Assembly (NCBI RefSeq): GCF_900113705.1
Contig: NZ_FOQI01000015.1
Span: 1-64,000, forward strand
Direction of reading: 5' to 3'
DNA: 64,000 nt
Source: Collimonas sp. OK307
GTDB lineage: Bacteria; Pseudomonadota; Gammaproteobacteria; Burkholderiales; Burkholderiaceae_D
Shown piece by piece: positions 25,316-35,121 of this stretch. The notes under the pieces were generated by a model. That model had not been told where the DNA came from, ran no database searches, and saw nothing but the letters and a program-made list of their open reading frames with translations. Each line of letters begins with the position of its first letter. Within the stretch, counting starts at the first letter, position 1. The position numbers were made by a program, and so were the translations under genes.

Positions 25316-26644
25316 TTAAATTCGATCGGGCGCCTGGCTGGCGGCTGGTATCGCAGCATCGCCGCCTTTCCACTCATAGGCGACAGTGCCGGCGGGATGC
25401 TTGTACCAGCCCGGATCTTTGTAATCGTTGCTGGCGATGCCTTTACGTACCTTCATCGTAGTAAACATGCCGCCCATTTCAATCCCGCCAAACGGGCCGG
25501 CGCCGCTCATCATCGGCAAGGTGTTGTCCGGCAGGGGCATTTCCATATCGCCCATCGAGCCGCCTTTGTCGCCCATCACCATGTAGTCGGGAATCAACCG
25601 GTTGATTTTTTTTAGTACCGATTTCTGGTCGACGCCGATCATGGTCGGCACCTCGTGGCCCATGGCATTCATGGTGTGATGGGATTTATGGCAATGCAAC
25701 GCCCAGTCGCCTGGCTCGCTGGCGTCGAATTCAATCGCGCGCATCTGGCCGACGGCGATGTCGGTGCTGACTTCCGGCCAGCGGCTGGCCGGCGGAGTCC
25801 AGCCGCCGTCGGTGCCGGTTACCACGAATTCGTGGCCGTGCAGATGGATGGGATGGTTGGTCATGGTCAGGTTACCGACTCTGATCCGGACCCGGTCATG
25901 CTGCCGCACCACCAGCGGATCGATGCCGGGAAAGGCACGGCTGTTCCAAGTCCACAGATTGAAGTCGGTCATTTGATTGACCCTGGGCGTGGCGGCGCCA
26001 GGTTCGATATCATAGGCGTTCAGCAGGAACACGAAATCGCGGTCGACCCGCATTAGCGACGGGTCTTTCGGATGGGTAATCCAGAAGCCCATCATGCCCA
26101 TCGCCATCTGCACCATTTCATCGGCATGCGGGTGGTACATGAACGTGCCGGCACGGCGCGCCACGAATTCATAGACGAAAGTCTTGCCGGGCGGGATACC
26201 AGGCTGGGTCAGGCCGGTGACGCCATCCATGCCATTCGGCAAACGCTGGCCGTGCCAGTGCACGGAGGTATGTTCCGGCAATTTGTTGGTCACGAAAATT
26301 CGTACCCGGTCTCCTTCCACCACCTCGATCGTCGGCCCCGGGCTCTGGCCGTTATAACCCCACAGGTTGGCTTTCATGCCGGGCGCGATTTCGCGCACTA
26401 CCGGCTCCGCCACCAGATGGAATTCCTTGACGCCGTTGTTCATGCGCCACGGCAACGTCCAGCCGTTCAAGGTGACAACCGGCTGATAAGGACGGCCGTT
26501 GGCCGGAGTCAACGGTGGCTGGGTGCTGGCCTGGGTTTGCAATACTGCTTCCGGCAGGCTGGCAGCGCCGATCCGGCTGACGGCGGTAGCGCTGACCGCC
26601 AGCGCCGAGCCTTGCAAAAAGGCGCGTCGTGATAAGTGCTTCAT
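25316..26644 (-). CDS. Multicopper oxidase, Tat-exported, CopA/CueO-like
   Basis: The 442-residue protein begins with a twin-arginine signal (LSRRAFLQGSALAVS). All four copper-binding segments are intact: SVHWHGQ (H129, H131), FMYHPHADE, HPIHLHGHEF and WALHCHKSHHTMNAM, which includes the type 1 Cys and Met. A Met-rich region lies near the C terminus. It likely oxidises Cu(I) to Cu(II) in the periplasm. The start overlaps the end of the outer-membrane factor gene by ATGA. Confidence 0.92.
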   Translation of the reverse strand: MKHLSRRAFLQGSALAVSATAVSRIGAASLPEAVLQTQASTQPPLTPANGRPYQPVVTLNGWTLPWRMNNGVKEFHLVAEPVVREIAPGMKANLWGYNGQSPGPTIEVVEGDRVRIFVTNKLPEHTSVHWHGQRLPNGMDGVTGLTQPGIPPGKTFVYEFVARRAGTFMYHPHADEMVQMAMGMMGFWITHPKDPSLMRVDRDFVFLLNAYDIEPGAATPRVNQMTDFNLWTWNSRAFPGIDPLVVRQHDRVRIRVGNLTMTNHPIHLHGHEFVVTGTDGGWTPPASRWPEVSTDIAVGQMRAIEFDASEPGDWALHCHKSHHTMNAMGHEVPTMIGVDQKSVLKKINRLIPDYMVMGDKGGSMGDMEMPLPDNTLPMMSGAGPFGGIEMGGMFTTMKVRKGIASNDYKDPGWYKHPAGTVAYEWKGGDAAIPAASQAPDRI

Positions 26645-28053
26645 GGTTGTTTTCCTTGTGGTTTTGCAGGCGCCGGCACGGGCGCAGATGAGGATGTTGA
26701 AGGCGGCAAAGAGCCGCCGAGCGTCAGTTGCATCTCGCTGTCTGCCAGCCAGAAATCACGATTGGCATCGATGGCGGCATTGACCGCATTGGCTTGTTCG
26801 TGGGCATCGGCCAATAGCTCGAATACGCTGGACAGCATGCCGTTGTAGCGCAGCAGATATTCATCTGAAACCCGCTTACGCAAAGGCACCACCTGGTCGC
26901 GATAATGCCGTGCGAGGTCGTAGGCACTCTGGTAGCCCTGATACGCAACGCGTACTTGCGATTGCGCATCCGCAGCAGTGGCAGCGAGTCGATGCGCAGC
27001 TTGCATGTAGATCGCTTCAGATTTGGCAATGCGCGCACCGCCCCAGTCGAACAAGGGAATTTCCAGGCTGATTTGATAGCCGGTTTCGTGTGGGATGCCC
27101 GGTTCGGAGTTATGCAGGTACGCCAGGTCCAGCACGTTTATAAAGCGGGTAGCCTGATTCAATCCCAGCGATGCCTGCAGGCCTTCGACTTCCAGTTTGG
27201 CGGCAGCGATATCCAGCCGCTGCGCCATGGCCAGGCTCTCTGCATCGTGCAGAGAAGGGCGCTCGGTCGGCAGCTCTGGCAAACGTGGCGGCAGTTGCAT
27301 TGCAGTTTGCGTAGAACCGAGGCCCAGCAGCCGGATCAGATGTTCTCGTGCGACCACTACTTGCTGGCGCGAGCGCGTCAATTGCGTCACGGCGTCGGCG
27401 TGAAACGCTTGTTCGCGCGCCAGTTCCAATTGATTGAAATTGCCGGCCTTAGCCATCTTGCCGGCCAGTTCGCTGCCGGCTGCTGCTGCGCTTTCGACTT
27501 GCTCCTGATAGGAGATGCTCTGGTTCGCCGCGATACTTTGGTAGTAAGCGCCGCGGGTTTCGGCGGCTACCTGCAGGATGCGATTGACGATCGTCAGTTT
27601 GCTGATCTCGAGCTGGCGCTGTTCGATTTTCGAACTCAACGGCAGTGTCAGCAGGCCCATGAGCGCCATCGAAAAACTGCGGTCTATCTTTAGATCGTCG
27701 CCGCTGCGGGTGCGGCCGAAGCTAAAACCGGGATTCGGCAAACGGCTGGCTTGCACCCAATTTGCTTCGGCAATTCCGAGTTCCTGATAATCGGCTTGCA
27801 GGCTACGGTTGTTGAGCAATGCGATTTGTACCGCAGCATCGGCGGTGAGCGGTTGTTGCAGCAGTTTCTGAACGGTATCCCGCACTTCGCTGCGTTCCTG
27901 TTCGGAGCGCGGCTGAGCCGGGGCTTGTCCCAGCCGTTGTTTGGTAATCTCGCTGACTTCGCCAAAGCCGTGATCGGCGCTCAAGGTGGCGCAGCCGGTC
28001 AGGACGACCAGAAGCGCAGCAGGCAGCATGCGCCTGCGTAAAAAAATGAACAT
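26641..28053 (-). CDS. Outer membrane efflux lipoprotein of the TolC/CzcC type
   Basis: Read from ATG 28053, five bases after GAGG, the protein has 470 residues with lipobox VLTGC. It shows OMF-type repeats (VQIALLNNRSLQADYQELGIAEANWVQASRLPNPGFSF; LDIAAAKLEVEGLQASLGLNQA). No inner-membrane pump or adaptor is encoded beside it; in many copper islands such a protein stands alone with a multicopper oxidase, and its role there is not settled. Confidence 0.85.
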   Translation of the reverse strand: MFIFLRRRMLPAALLVVLTGCATLSADHGFGEVSEITKQRLGQAPAQPRSEQERSEVRDTVQKLLQQPLTADAAVQIALLNNRSLQADYQELGIAEANWVQASRLPNPGFSFGRTRSGDDLKIDRSFSMALMGLLTLPLSSKIEQRQLEISKLTIVNRILQVAAETRGAYYQSIAANQSISYQEQVESAAAAGSELAGKMAKAGNFNQLELAREQAFHADAVTQLTRSRQQVVVAREHLIRLLGLGSTQTAMQLPPRLPELPTERPSLHDAESLAMAQRLDIAAAKLEVEGLQASLGLNQATRFINVLDLAYLHNSEPGIPHETGYQISLEIPLFDWGGARIAKSEAIYMQAAHRLAATAADAQSQVRVAYQGYQSAYDLARHYRDQVVPLRKRVSDEYLLRYNGMLSSVFELLADAHEQANAVNAAIDANRDFWLADSEMQLTLGGSLPPSTSSSAPVPAPAKPQGKQP

Positions 28054-28123
28054 GATGTCCTCGTTGGCCGAACATTGGAGCAATGCCTGGCAGACGTCGC
28101 CAGGGCGTTGCCCGTCAATCAAA

Positions 28124-28149
28124 CTTGCCGAGCCCGATCGGGCGGCAAG
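28124..28149 (-). terminator. Hairpin between the His/Cys-rich protein and the efflux protein
   Basis: CTTGCC and GGCAAG enclose the self-complementary GCCCGATCGGGC with a small bulge; on the minus strand it is followed by TTTGATT. It could partly end transcription from the upstream gene and so lower expression of the oxidase genes. Confidence 0.5.
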
Positions 28150-28167
28150 ACGTTTGAGTCGGGAGTG

Positions 28168-28569
28168 TTACGCGAGGACTGAGGGAGGCCGTTCTGGGTT
28201 TTCCGGGGTGTAGCCGACAAAACCTGAAAGTGGGAATTGTGTGAAATGCATGGTCGGCAGCGGTTGCGCAGCAGTCAGTGCCGAGTGCATCGAAATCGCG
28301 CCGACACAGCAAGCCGCGCAGGAGCTGCAGGAGCTTGAGTTCTTGTCGTGGGACGAGTGCTCGTGATTGCCGGGCTGAGCCTTGGACGGCAGATCCGCAT
28401 TTTGCGCATGCATATGATGCGCCATTGCGGCATCATCGCTGACGGTGCTTGCCACCGTAATTTTTTCCGAGGCGCAAAAAACCATTGCCGCCGCTGCATA
28501 TCCCTGTATAGGGAGTGTCAGCGCCAGCAATAAAATCAGCAGGTTCCTGAGTCGGTTTATGGCAAACAT
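28168..28569 (-). CDS. Small exported His/Met/Cys-rich protein in the copper island
   Basis: The 133-residue protein has a signal peptide (cleavage near GYA-AAA), a histidine- and methionine-rich middle (MAHHMHAQNADL, NHEHSSHDKN) and a cysteine cluster CSSCAACCVG. This resembles the DUF2946/CopL-like small proteins found beside copper genes. Metal binding in the periplasm is likely but the family assignment is by appearance only. Confidence 0.7.
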   Translation of the reverse strand: MFAINRLRNLLILLLALTLPIQGYAAAAMVFCASEKITVASTVSDDAAMAHHMHAQNADLPSKAQPGNHEHSSHDKNSSSCSSCAACCVGAISMHSALTAAQPLPTMHFTQFPLSGFVGYTPENPERPPSVLA

Positions 28570-28590
28570 GGATCGGATTCTAGCATTGAT

Positions 28591-29010
28591 TTATGTTACG
28601 TGATGTGGCTGCTTGGCAAGGCCTTCAAGAATCGGGCAATCCGGCCGCGCATCGCCGTGGCAATGGCAAGCCAATTGTTCCAGCGTGGCTTTCATGGCCT
28701 GCAACTCCTTGATCTTTTCATCCAGTTCAGCGATATGGTCCAGCGCCAGCTGCTTGACTTTGCTGCTGGGGCGCGACTGATCCAGCCAGAGGCCCATCAG
28801 CTCGCCGATCTGCTTCATCGAAAATCCCAGCAAGCGGCCCTGGCGAATAAAACGCAGCAAATGGATCTCGCGTTCGGTATAAGTGCGGTAGCCGCCGTCG
28901 CTGCGGCTGGCTTTCGGGATCAGGCCGGTTTCTTCATAGTGCCGTATCATTTTGGCCGAGACGCCTGAGGCCAGTGCAGCGTCACCGATATTCATTGCAT
29001 TAGTCGTCAT
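28591..29010 (-). CDS. cueR: CueR, MerR-family Cu(I)-responsive activator
   Basis: From ATG 29010, preceded by AAGGA, the protein has 139 residues: MerR helix-turn-helix ([26 protein letters not shown]), dimerisation helix, and the metal loop [11 protein letters not shown], in which two cysteines eight positions apart match the Cu(I) site of CueR. It should activate copA and copZ from the sites at 31499 and 32347. It overlaps the end of copA by 11 bp and is thus translated from the copA message. Confidence 0.92.
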   Translation of the reverse strand: MTTNAMNIGDAALASGVSAKMIRHYEETGLIPKASRSDGGYRTYTEREIHLLRFIRQGRLLGFSMKQIGELMGLWLDQSRPSSKVKQLALDHIAELDEKIKELQAMKATLEQLACHCHGDARPDCPILEGLAKQPHHVT

Positions 29011-31459
29011 GTGGAATTTCCTTGAAAGATAAAGGCCGCCAGCGGCGCAGCAACAGGGCGTTGCTGACCACGCTGACGCTACTGAACGCCATCGCCGCAC
29101 CGGCCAGCACCGGATTCAGATAGCCCAGCGCTGCCAGCGGAATGCCGATCAGGTTATAGATAAAAGCCCAGAACAGGTTCTGGCGAATCTTGTTGTAAGT
29201 GCGGCGCGAGATATCGATAGCATCCGCGACCAGGCCCGGATCGCCGCGCATCAGCGTGATGCCAGCGGCCTGCATGGCGACATCGGTGCCGGTCGACATG
29301 GCGATGCCGACATCGGCGGCAGCCAGCGCCGGCGCATCGTTGATGCCGTCGCCGACCATGGCGACCACGGCGGCGCCGGATTTGAGATCGGTGATCACCC
29401 TGGCTTTTTCACCCGGCAGGATTTCTGCATGGACCTCGGTGATTCCCAGCTGCCGGCCGACGGCGTTGGCGCTGCCGTGGTTATCGCCGCTCAGCATGGC
29501 CACCCGGATCGAACGTTGTTGCAGTTGCTGGATCGCGGCCTTGGCAGTCGGCTTGATTTCGTCGCCGAAAGCCAGCAGGCCGGTGAGTGATAATTTGCCA
29601 TTCTCTTCGGTGGCGAGCCAGGAAACGGTGCGGCCTTCGGTTTCCAGCTTCTTGGCTTCGTTTGCCAGTGTCCCGAGGTCGACGCCCAGTTCCTGCATCC
29701 AGCGCGAGCTACCCAGATAGCATTGTCGATCGCCGACAGTAGCTTGCACGCCGCGTCCGGCGACGCTTTGTACTTTGCTGGCGTTGAGGTCGGACGTGGG
29801 CTGCATTCCCTTTTTCTCTACGGCGGCGATAACGGCGCGCGCCAGCGGATGTTCGCTGCCGCGTTGTACCGCGGCGGCAAGTGTCAGCAAGTCGTCGCTG
29901 GCGGTTGCGCCTTGTACGCGGGGCAGAAAGGCCAGCAAAGCCGGATGCCCGACCGTCAAGGTACCGGTTTTATCGAAGGCCACGATACTGATGCGATGGG
30001 CGATTTCGAGCGCTTCCGCATCCTTGATCAAGATACCGAAGCGGGCGGCGATCCCGGTGCCGGCCATGATTGCAGTCGGCGTCGCCAGCCCCAGTGCGCA
30101 GGGGCAGGCAATCACCAACACGGCCACTGCGTTGAGCAAGGCCTGTTGCCAGTCGCCGCTGCTCAAGCCCCAACCCAGCAAGGTAACGGCGGCGATCAAC
30201 AGCACCACCGGCACGAAGACCGTGCTGACCTGGTCTACCAGGCGCTGGATCGGCGCTTTGGCGGCTTGTGCATGTTCCACCATGCGGATGATGCGGGCCA
30301 GCGTGGTTTCGGCGCCGATTGCGGTGGTGGTCACCAGCAGCAAGCCTGCGCCGTTGATGGCGCCGGCGGTCACCCGGTCGTGCAGCTGTTTTTCTACCGG
30401 CAGGCTCTCACCGGTCAGCAAGGATTCGTCGACCTGGCTGTGGCCCTCTAACACCAGGCCGTCAACCGCGATACGTTCGCCGGCACGCACTACCACCAGA
30501 TCGTTGATCTGCAGGTCGGCGATGGCGATCTCCCGGTCTACGCCATCGCGCCGCACGGTGGCGCGCTCCGGACGCAGCGCGTTCAAGGCCCGGATAGCGT
30601 CGGCGGTCTGGCGCTTGGCACGGGTTTCCAGCCATTTTCCGAGCAGCACCAGCGTGATCACCGCCGCCGATGCTTCGAAATACAGATGCGCCATCGCGCC
30701 ATGCTCGGCCGCCAGCAGCAAATACAAAGACAATCCATAAGCAGCGCTGGTGCCGAGCGCCACCAGCAAGTCCATATTGCCGGTGCCGGCCTTCAACGCG
30801 CGCCAGCCGGCACGATAGAAGCGCGCGCCCAGCCAGAACTGCACCGGCGTCGCCAGCGTCAGCTGCCACCAGCCGGGCAGGGCCCGACTGCCGCCGAAAG
30901 GCATCAGTAGCATCGGCAGGACCAGCGGCAGGGTAAGCAACGCAGCAACGGCAACCGGCCACCAACTCGGCAACGGCCGTTTGCTTGCCGAATTTGCAGA
31001 TGCTTCAAGTGTGGGTTTTGGCAAAGAAGCTTCATAGCCTGCTGCCTTGATTGCAGCTATCAGACTGTTGACAGGTACCACACCGGCAGTGGTCAGCGTG
31101 GCTTTCTCGCTGGCCAGATTGACGGCAACGGTTTGTACGCCGGCTACTTTGTGCAACGCTTTTTCAACCCGGCTGACGCACGAAGCGCAACTCATGCCCT
31201 CGATATCCAGTGTCAATTCCTGCTGCCTGACCTGATAGCCGGCTTTTTCCACCGCGGCGACCAGCGGCCCGATAGCGTTTGCGCCATCGGCTTGCACGGT
31301 CGCCAGTTCGGTCGCCAGGTTGACGCTGACCTCGCGCACACCGGCAACTTTGCGCAATGCTTTCTCGACATGGGAGACGCACGATGCGCAGGTCATGCCG
31401 TCTATCGCTAATTGGAATTCTGTCGCTTGGGTTGCTTGTATGGCGTCGGTGCTGCTCAT
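29000..31459 (-). CDS. copA: Cu(I)-exporting P1B-type ATPase CopA
   Basis: The 819-residue inner-membrane pump has two N-terminal heavy-metal domains (GMTCASC at 21-27, GMSCASC at 88-94), the transport motif CPC in [13 protein letters not shown], phosphorylation site DKTGTLT, the HP locus SEHPLA and hinge [16 protein letters not shown]. It expels cytosolic Cu(I) using ATP. Its promoter carries a CueR-type operator and cueR is the next gene, giving a simple feedback unit. Confidence 0.96.
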   Translation of the reverse strand: MSSTDAIQATQATEFQLAIDGMTCASCVSHVEKALRKVAGVREVSVNLATELATVQADGANAIGPLVAAVEKAGYQVRQQELTLDIEGMSCASCVSRVEKALHKVAGVQTVAVNLASEKATLTTAGVVPVNSLIAAIKAAGYEASLPKPTLEASANSASKRPLPSWWPVAVAALLTLPLVLPMLLMPFGGSRALPGWWQLTLATPVQFWLGARFYRAGWRALKAGTGNMDLLVALGTSAAYGLSLYLLLAAEHGAMAHLYFEASAAVITLVLLGKWLETRAKRQTADAIRALNALRPERATVRRDGVDREIAIADLQINDLVVVRAGERIAVDGLVLEGHSQVDESLLTGESLPVEKQLHDRVTAGAINGAGLLLVTTTAIGAETTLARIIRMVEHAQAAKAPIQRLVDQVSTVFVPVVLLIAAVTLLGWGLSSGDWQQALLNAVAVLVIACPCALGLATPTAIMAGTGIAARFGILIKDAEALEIAHRISIVAFDKTGTLTVGHPALLAFLPRVQGATASDDLLTLAAAVQRGSEHPLARAVIAAVEKKGMQPTSDLNASKVQSVAGRGVQATVGDRQCYLGSSRWMQELGVDLGTLANEAKKLETEGRTVSWLATEENGKLSLTGLLAFGDEIKPTAKAAIQQLQQRSIRVAMLSGDNHGSANAVGRQLGITEVHAEILPGEKARVITDLKSGAAVVAMVGDGINDAPALAAADVGIAMSTGTDVAMQAAGITLMRGDPGLVADAIDISRRTYNKIRQNLFWAFIYNLIGIPLAALGYLNPVLAGAAMAFSSVSVVSNALLLRRWRPLSFKEIPHDD

Positions 31460-31498
31460 GATGGACTCAATTTGACGAGTGGGGATGATGCATGATCA

Positions 31499-31522
31499 GC
31501 CTTCCTATGATGGGAAGGTCAA
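31499..31522 (-). promoter_or_regulatory. CueR-type operator upstream of copA
   Basis: CCTTCC (31500-31505), six bases, then GGGAAGG (31512-31518) make the CueR dyad. On the minus strand TTGACC (31522-31517) is the -35 element and the dyad occupies the elongated spacer, as is usual for MerR-family promoters. The -10 element is weak to the eye (GATCAT). Confidence 0.8.
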
Positions 31523-31677
31523 GCACAATCTTAACAGTTTGCCTTTTGCGCTGCCAAAAGCTCTACTGCTTATACGTAATGCGCTATACGGGAAGGGGGT
31601 CAAGTGAGCTATAATTAATGTACACGAGTTTTGTATACTAAAATTATTAACGCTCATCAACTTGCCGGGAATCCTCC

Positions 31678-32283
31678 ATGACCAAACCAGCCAATTTCGA
31701 AAATTATCATATCCGCAAGTGGTACACCCAGATCGACGACACCCTGGCCAATGAAAACGGCGTGCTGGCTGATGGCAGCTTGCTACGCAAGATCGTGATC
31801 GCCGCAGCCATCCACAATCCCTATGCCGGGCGTTTCAGCGAAAACCTGGATCTGATCCTGGCTAATTCACCGGCGCTCGGCCATGAGTTCGGTCGTCGCA
31901 TTGTCGCCGCGCTGGGCCAGGACCAGGTGGAAAGCTACGGCAAGGCTTGCATCGTCGGCATTGGCGGCGAATACGAGCACGGCAATGCCTTCCTGACGCC
32001 AGCCATGGTAATGCCGATCCGCGAAGCGATCGGTGGCGGCAAGGCCTGGATCCCATCGTCCGGCAAACGCGGCGTACCTGGCACTGAACTCGATATTCCG
32101 CTGGCCCACAAAAATGCCTTGTACGTGCCATCGCATTACGACACCGTGACAACCCGGTTCTTCGATGCGCCTAACGCCGATGAAGTCGTGGTGGCGTTCG
32201 CAGTGGCGACACGTGGCCGCTTGCATGCGCGCCTGGGTGGTTTGAAAGCCAATGAAATCGAAGGTAAGAACGGCTTGAATTAA
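31678..32283 (+). CDS. Amino acid synthesis family protein (AA_synth)
   Basis: A 201-residue soluble protein matching the AA_synth family (PF06684) known from Bordetella, Burkholderia and relatives: GRRIVAALGQDQVESYGKACIVG and GNAFLTPAMVMPIREAIGGGKAWIPSSGKRG are conserved blocks. Biochemical function is not established; its family name comes from genome context. It stands alone between copA and copZ on the plus strand. TATACT at 31634-31639 could be a -10 element. Confidence 0.75.
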   Translation: MTKPANFENYHIRKWYTQIDDTLANENGVLADGSLLRKIVIAAAIHNPYAGRFSENLDLILANSPALGHEFGRRIVAALGQDQVESYGKACIVGIGGEYEHGNAFLTPAMVMPIREAIGGGKAWIPSSGKRGVPGTELDIPLAHKNALYVPSHYDTVTTRFFDAPNADEVVVAFAVATRGRLHARLGGLKANEIEGKNGLN

Positions 32284-32346
32284 GACGTGCATGACGCCCT
32301 GTAGCGTTGTTGGATCGTTTGCTTTTCGTGTTGCGGCAGTTAGGGC

Positions 32347-32377
32347 TTGACCTTATCATGATGGGAAGGTCTATAGT
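32347..32377 (+). promoter_or_regulatory. CueR-type promoter of the copper chaperone gene
   Basis: TTGACC (32347-32352) and TATAGT (32372-32377) are 19 bp apart, the over-long spacing of MerR-family promoters. The spacer contains ACCTT and AAGGT half-sites around ATCATGATGGG, matching the site in front of copA. Confidence 0.85.
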
Positions 32378-32416
32378 TGATACCGGTACTTAACTAACTC
32401 AGGACGGAGCAGGAAA

Positions 32417-32614
32417 ATGATCGAATTCAATGTGCAGGACATGACTTGCGGCCACTGTGCCAGCCGTATTAGCAAAGCCATCATTGGCGTTGATGCAAAC
32501 GCCAAGGTGGATATCAAGATAGAAGGGCGGACCGTGTCGGTTGAGAGCAAGGCAACTAAGGAAGAGCTTGCTGAAGCGATTGCGGATGCTGGTTATACGC
32601 CGCAGGCGATATAA
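32417..32614 (+). CDS. copZ: Copper chaperone CopZ, heavy-metal-associated domain
   Basis: The 65-residue protein is a single HMA domain with the metal loop MTCGHC near residue 9 and the usual beta-alpha-beta pattern ending AIADAGYTPQAI. It should deliver Cu(I) to CopA or CueR. It has its own CueR-type promoter and its own terminator, so it forms an independent unit 1 kb from copA. GGAGCAGGAAA precedes the ATG. Confidence 0.92.
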   Translation: MIEFNVQDMTCGHCASRISKAIIGVDANAKVDIKIEGRTVSVESKATKEELAEAIADAGYTPQAI

Positions 32615-32627
32615 ATTTTGCCGACAG

Positions 32628-32658
32628 AAAAAAGCCCGCATGCAGTGCGGGCTTTTTT
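32628..32658. terminator. Bidirectional rho-independent terminator after copZ
   Basis: AAAAAAGCCCGCA pairs with TGCGGGCTTTTTT around a 5-base loop. It separates copZ from the convergent esterase gene, whose stop codon is 34 bp away. Confidence 0.93.
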
Positions 32659-32691
32659 ATGGGTTGGTGCAACAGCGTGCGTTGCGCCGAT

Positions 32692-33360
32692 TTATGCCAA
32701 CACACGCCGCAACCAGTTGCCGATATCGGCAACTTCTTCGGCGCACACCGAATGCGGCATCATGTATTCATGCCATTCAACCTGGTAGCCGAGTTGCTTG
32801 AGCAAGTCGCGCGATTTTTCTGCGCGGTCGATCAGCACCACAGGATCGCCGCGGCCGTGGGCCTGGAAAATCGGGGTGTCCTGGTTGGCTGGATTGCGCT
32901 CGGCGGCGGTCATGTCGCTCAGCGGCAGATAACCGGAGAGGCACATCAGGCCGGCCAGCTTTTGCGGATAACGCAAACCGGTTTGCAGCGCCATAGCGCA
33001 ACCTTGTGAAAACCCGGCGATGACGATTTTGTCGGCGGCAATCCCGAGCGCGATCTGCTGCGCGATCAAGGCTTCGATTTCAACTTGCGATTTGCGCAGG
33101 CCGGCTTCATCTTCGCGGCGGATCAGGTCGGTAGTCAGGATGTCGTACCAGGCTGGCATCACATAGCCATTGTTGATGGTCACCGGTATCGCCGGAGCGC
33201 TCGGGAAAACGAAGCGTATGCCGGGGCAGTCGCTCAGATCCAGTTCTTTCACGATCGGCACAAAATCGGAGCCGTCGGCGCCCAGGCCGTGCATCCAGAT
33301 GACTGCGGCGGCAGGTGTTTCGGAGGTGGCGATTTCCAGGGTTTCGAGAGTGCTTGACAT
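32692..33360 (-). CDS. Alpha/beta-hydrolase, carboxylesterase/lysophospholipase type
   Basis: From ATG 33360 the protein has 222 residues. The catalytic triad is visible as GFSQG (Ser), GRGDPVV (Asp) and MPHSV (His), and the oxyanion region as WMHGLGADG. This pattern (PF02230) is found in short-chain carboxylesterases and acyl-protein thioesterase relatives. The frame stays open to 33516 but conserved sequence begins near VIWMHGLG. Confidence 0.9.
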   Translation of the reverse strand: MSSTLETLEIATSETPAAAVIWMHGLGADGSDFVPIVKELDLSDCPGIRFVFPSAPAIPVTINNGYVMPAWYDILTTDLIRREDEAGLRKSQVEIEALIAQQIALGIAADKIVIAGFSQGCAMALQTGLRYPQKLAGLMCLSGYLPLSDMTAAERNPANQDTPIFQAHGRGDPVVLIDRAEKSRDLLKQLGYQVEWHEYMMPHSVCAEEVADIGNWLRRVLA

Positions 33361-33409
33361 TAGGTGTTCCGGATAGAGAGTGAATGATTGATCGGTGCCG
33401 GTTGCCGGC

Positions 33410-34444
33410 TTATTTTGACGCTTGTGGCGCAGGTGACGCGCCCGTGAGGCAGAGTCCGACGATATCTGCGGCATTGGCCTTTTGCTGCCAGGCCGCGACC
33501 TGGCTTCTTGCGGCACTGCGCAGACTGTCTTGTATCTCTTGCGCAGGCGCCAGGTTCAAGGCCATTTTATGCTCGCGCATGCGTGTGTAGTTGCTGGCAA
33601 TGCGATCCTTGACGTTGCTCCATGAGCTGGCTGCGGTACGTTTGGCGGCTTCGGTCAGTATCGCCTGCTGTTCCGGTTTCAACCGCTGCCAGACATCCTG
33701 GTTGATGACGGTGTAACTCAACGGAATCGAGTAGCTGACAGCGCTGAAATTGCCCAGCTGTTCCCACAAGCGGTTGCCTGCGCCGCCGTCGCCTGACGAC
33801 AGCACTGCATTCAACTCGCCGGCAGCCAGTTTGGGCGGAACCGCCGAAAACGGCAGATTCACGCTCTGAGCACCAACCTGCTCAAATACAGCGCGGCTAT
33901 TTTCGTCGTAGGTGCGAATCCGCAGCGCCCGCAGTGCCGCCAAATCGGTCAGCGGCGTCGCCGACCAGATACCGGACGGCGGCCATGGCGTGACGTACAG
34001 CAGATGCGCATTGAGTTTGCTCAGATGCTGCTCAACGGCAGGCTGGGAGCAACTCGCGAGCGCCTTGGCTTCATCAAAATCATTTACCGTGAACGGCAGC
34101 GAAGACAGCAGGAAGAAAGGATCGCTGGCGCCGACGATGCCGGCAAACAGCGTGGCCATTTCGACCTTGCCGTCGCTCACTGCGCTGACTTGTGCGCCGC
34201 CCTTGAACGGATTCTGTGCTTCCTGCTCGGTGCTGATGGCGAGTGTGTCGCCGGCTAGTTGCCTGACATTGGCGGCAAACTGCAAGTCGGCAGAGGCAGT
34301 GATCGAGGTCGCCGGATATTCATTGATCAGGCGCAGGGGCTGGGTTTGCGCCAATAAAGGTAAGGGCGAACTCAGTGCCAACGTCAGTAGCGGCAGAAGC
34401 AAGGATCGGGCAATGCAGGGTTTGGATACGATCGCTGGCAACAT
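33410..34444 (-). CDS. TRAP-type transporter substrate-binding protein (DctP family), orphan
   Basis: The 344-residue protein has a signal peptide (cleavage near LLAQ-TQP) and DctP features: DGKVEMATLFAGIVGASDPFFLLSSLPF and LRIRTYDENSRAVFEQVGAQSVNLPF. It should bind a carboxylate in the periplasm. No DctQ or DctM membrane subunit lies nearby, so its partner must be encoded elsewhere or it has another role such as sensing. It is upstream of nothing co-directional but the esterase. Confidence 0.82.
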   Translation of the reverse strand: MLPAIVSKPCIARSLLLPLLTLALSSPLPLLAQTQPLRLINEYPATSITASADLQFAANVRQLAGDTLAISTEQEAQNPFKGGAQVSAVSDGKVEMATLFAGIVGASDPFFLLSSLPFTVNDFDEAKALASCSQPAVEQHLSKLNAHLLYVTPWPPSGIWSATPLTDLAALRALRIRTYDENSRAVFEQVGAQSVNLPFSAVPPKLAAGELNAVLSSGDGGAGNRLWEQLGNFSAVSYSIPLSYTVINQDVWQRLKPEQQAILTEAAKRTAASSWSNVKDRIASNYTRMREHKMALNLAPAQEIQDSLRSAARSQVAAWQQKANAADIVGLCLTGASPAPQASK

Positions 34445-34499
34445 GGATGCTGTCCGCTAAAAGAGTTGGGTGAGGAGGGCTTGTCGGCGTCGACCGCGC

Positions 34500-35117
34500 C
34501 TACGCAGGTTTGATCGCCGATTTCGGCCGGAACGCCTTGCAGACTGCTTCGTTAGTCTCAATGTAGGGACCGCCGATCAGGTCGATGCAATAAGGCACCG
34601 CAGCGAAGATGCCCGACACTTTTTGCTTGCCGTCTGCATCTTTCAAGCCTTCCAGCGTTTCCTTGATGGCTTTCGGCTGGCCTGGCAGGTTCAGGATCAG
34701 GGCCGCATGGTCGGCACTTTCACGTATCACCGCGACTTGCCGCGACAGGATCGCCGTAGGAACGAATTGCAGGCTGATCTGCCGCATCTGTTCGCCAAAA
34801 CCTGGCATTTCCTTGGTAGCGACCGCCAGCGTTGCTTCCGGCGTCACATCGCGCCGGGCCGGGCCGGTGCCGCCGGTGGTCAGCACCAGATCGCAATGAT
34901 GTAGATCTGCCAACTCAACCAGGGTTTGCTCGATCAGCGCGCGTTCGTCAGCGATCAGGCGGGTTTCGACTTCCCAGGGACTGGTGAGCGCCGTCGCCAG
35001 CCAGTCTTGCAGGGCAGGGATACCTTGATCCTGATAAACACCGGTGCTGGCGCGGTCCGAAACCGACACCAGGCCGATTTTCAAGCTTTGCTTCGGTTCA
35101 GGATTAGTTGCGCCCAT
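34500..35117 (-). CDS. mogA: Molybdopterin adenylyltransferase MogA
   Basis: The 205-residue protein (start ATG 35117) has the MoCF domain: IGLVSVSDRASTGVYQDQGIPAL and the substrate loop LTTGGTGPARRDVTPEA. It adenylylates molybdopterin before molybdenum insertion. The frame stays open upstream into the darP gene, but the first 22 codons there are low-complexity and out of the family. It starts 4 bp after darP stops. Confidence 0.92.
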   Translation of the reverse strand: MGATNPEPKQSLKIGLVSVSDRASTGVYQDQGIPALQDWLATALTSPWEVETRLIADERALIEQTLVELADLHHCDLVLTTGGTGPARRDVTPEATLAVATKEMPGFGEQMRQISLQFVPTAILSRQVAVIRESADHAALILNLPGQPKAIKETLEGLKDADGKQKVSGIFAAVPYCIDLIGGPYIETNEAVCKAFRPKSAIKPA

Positions 35118-35121
35118 CGTA

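Noticed and set aside
31621-31643. GTATAC-containing site before the AA_synth gene as a GntR operator
   Set aside because: Only a short core is symmetric and the same bases can serve as a -10 element; not enough to call an operator.
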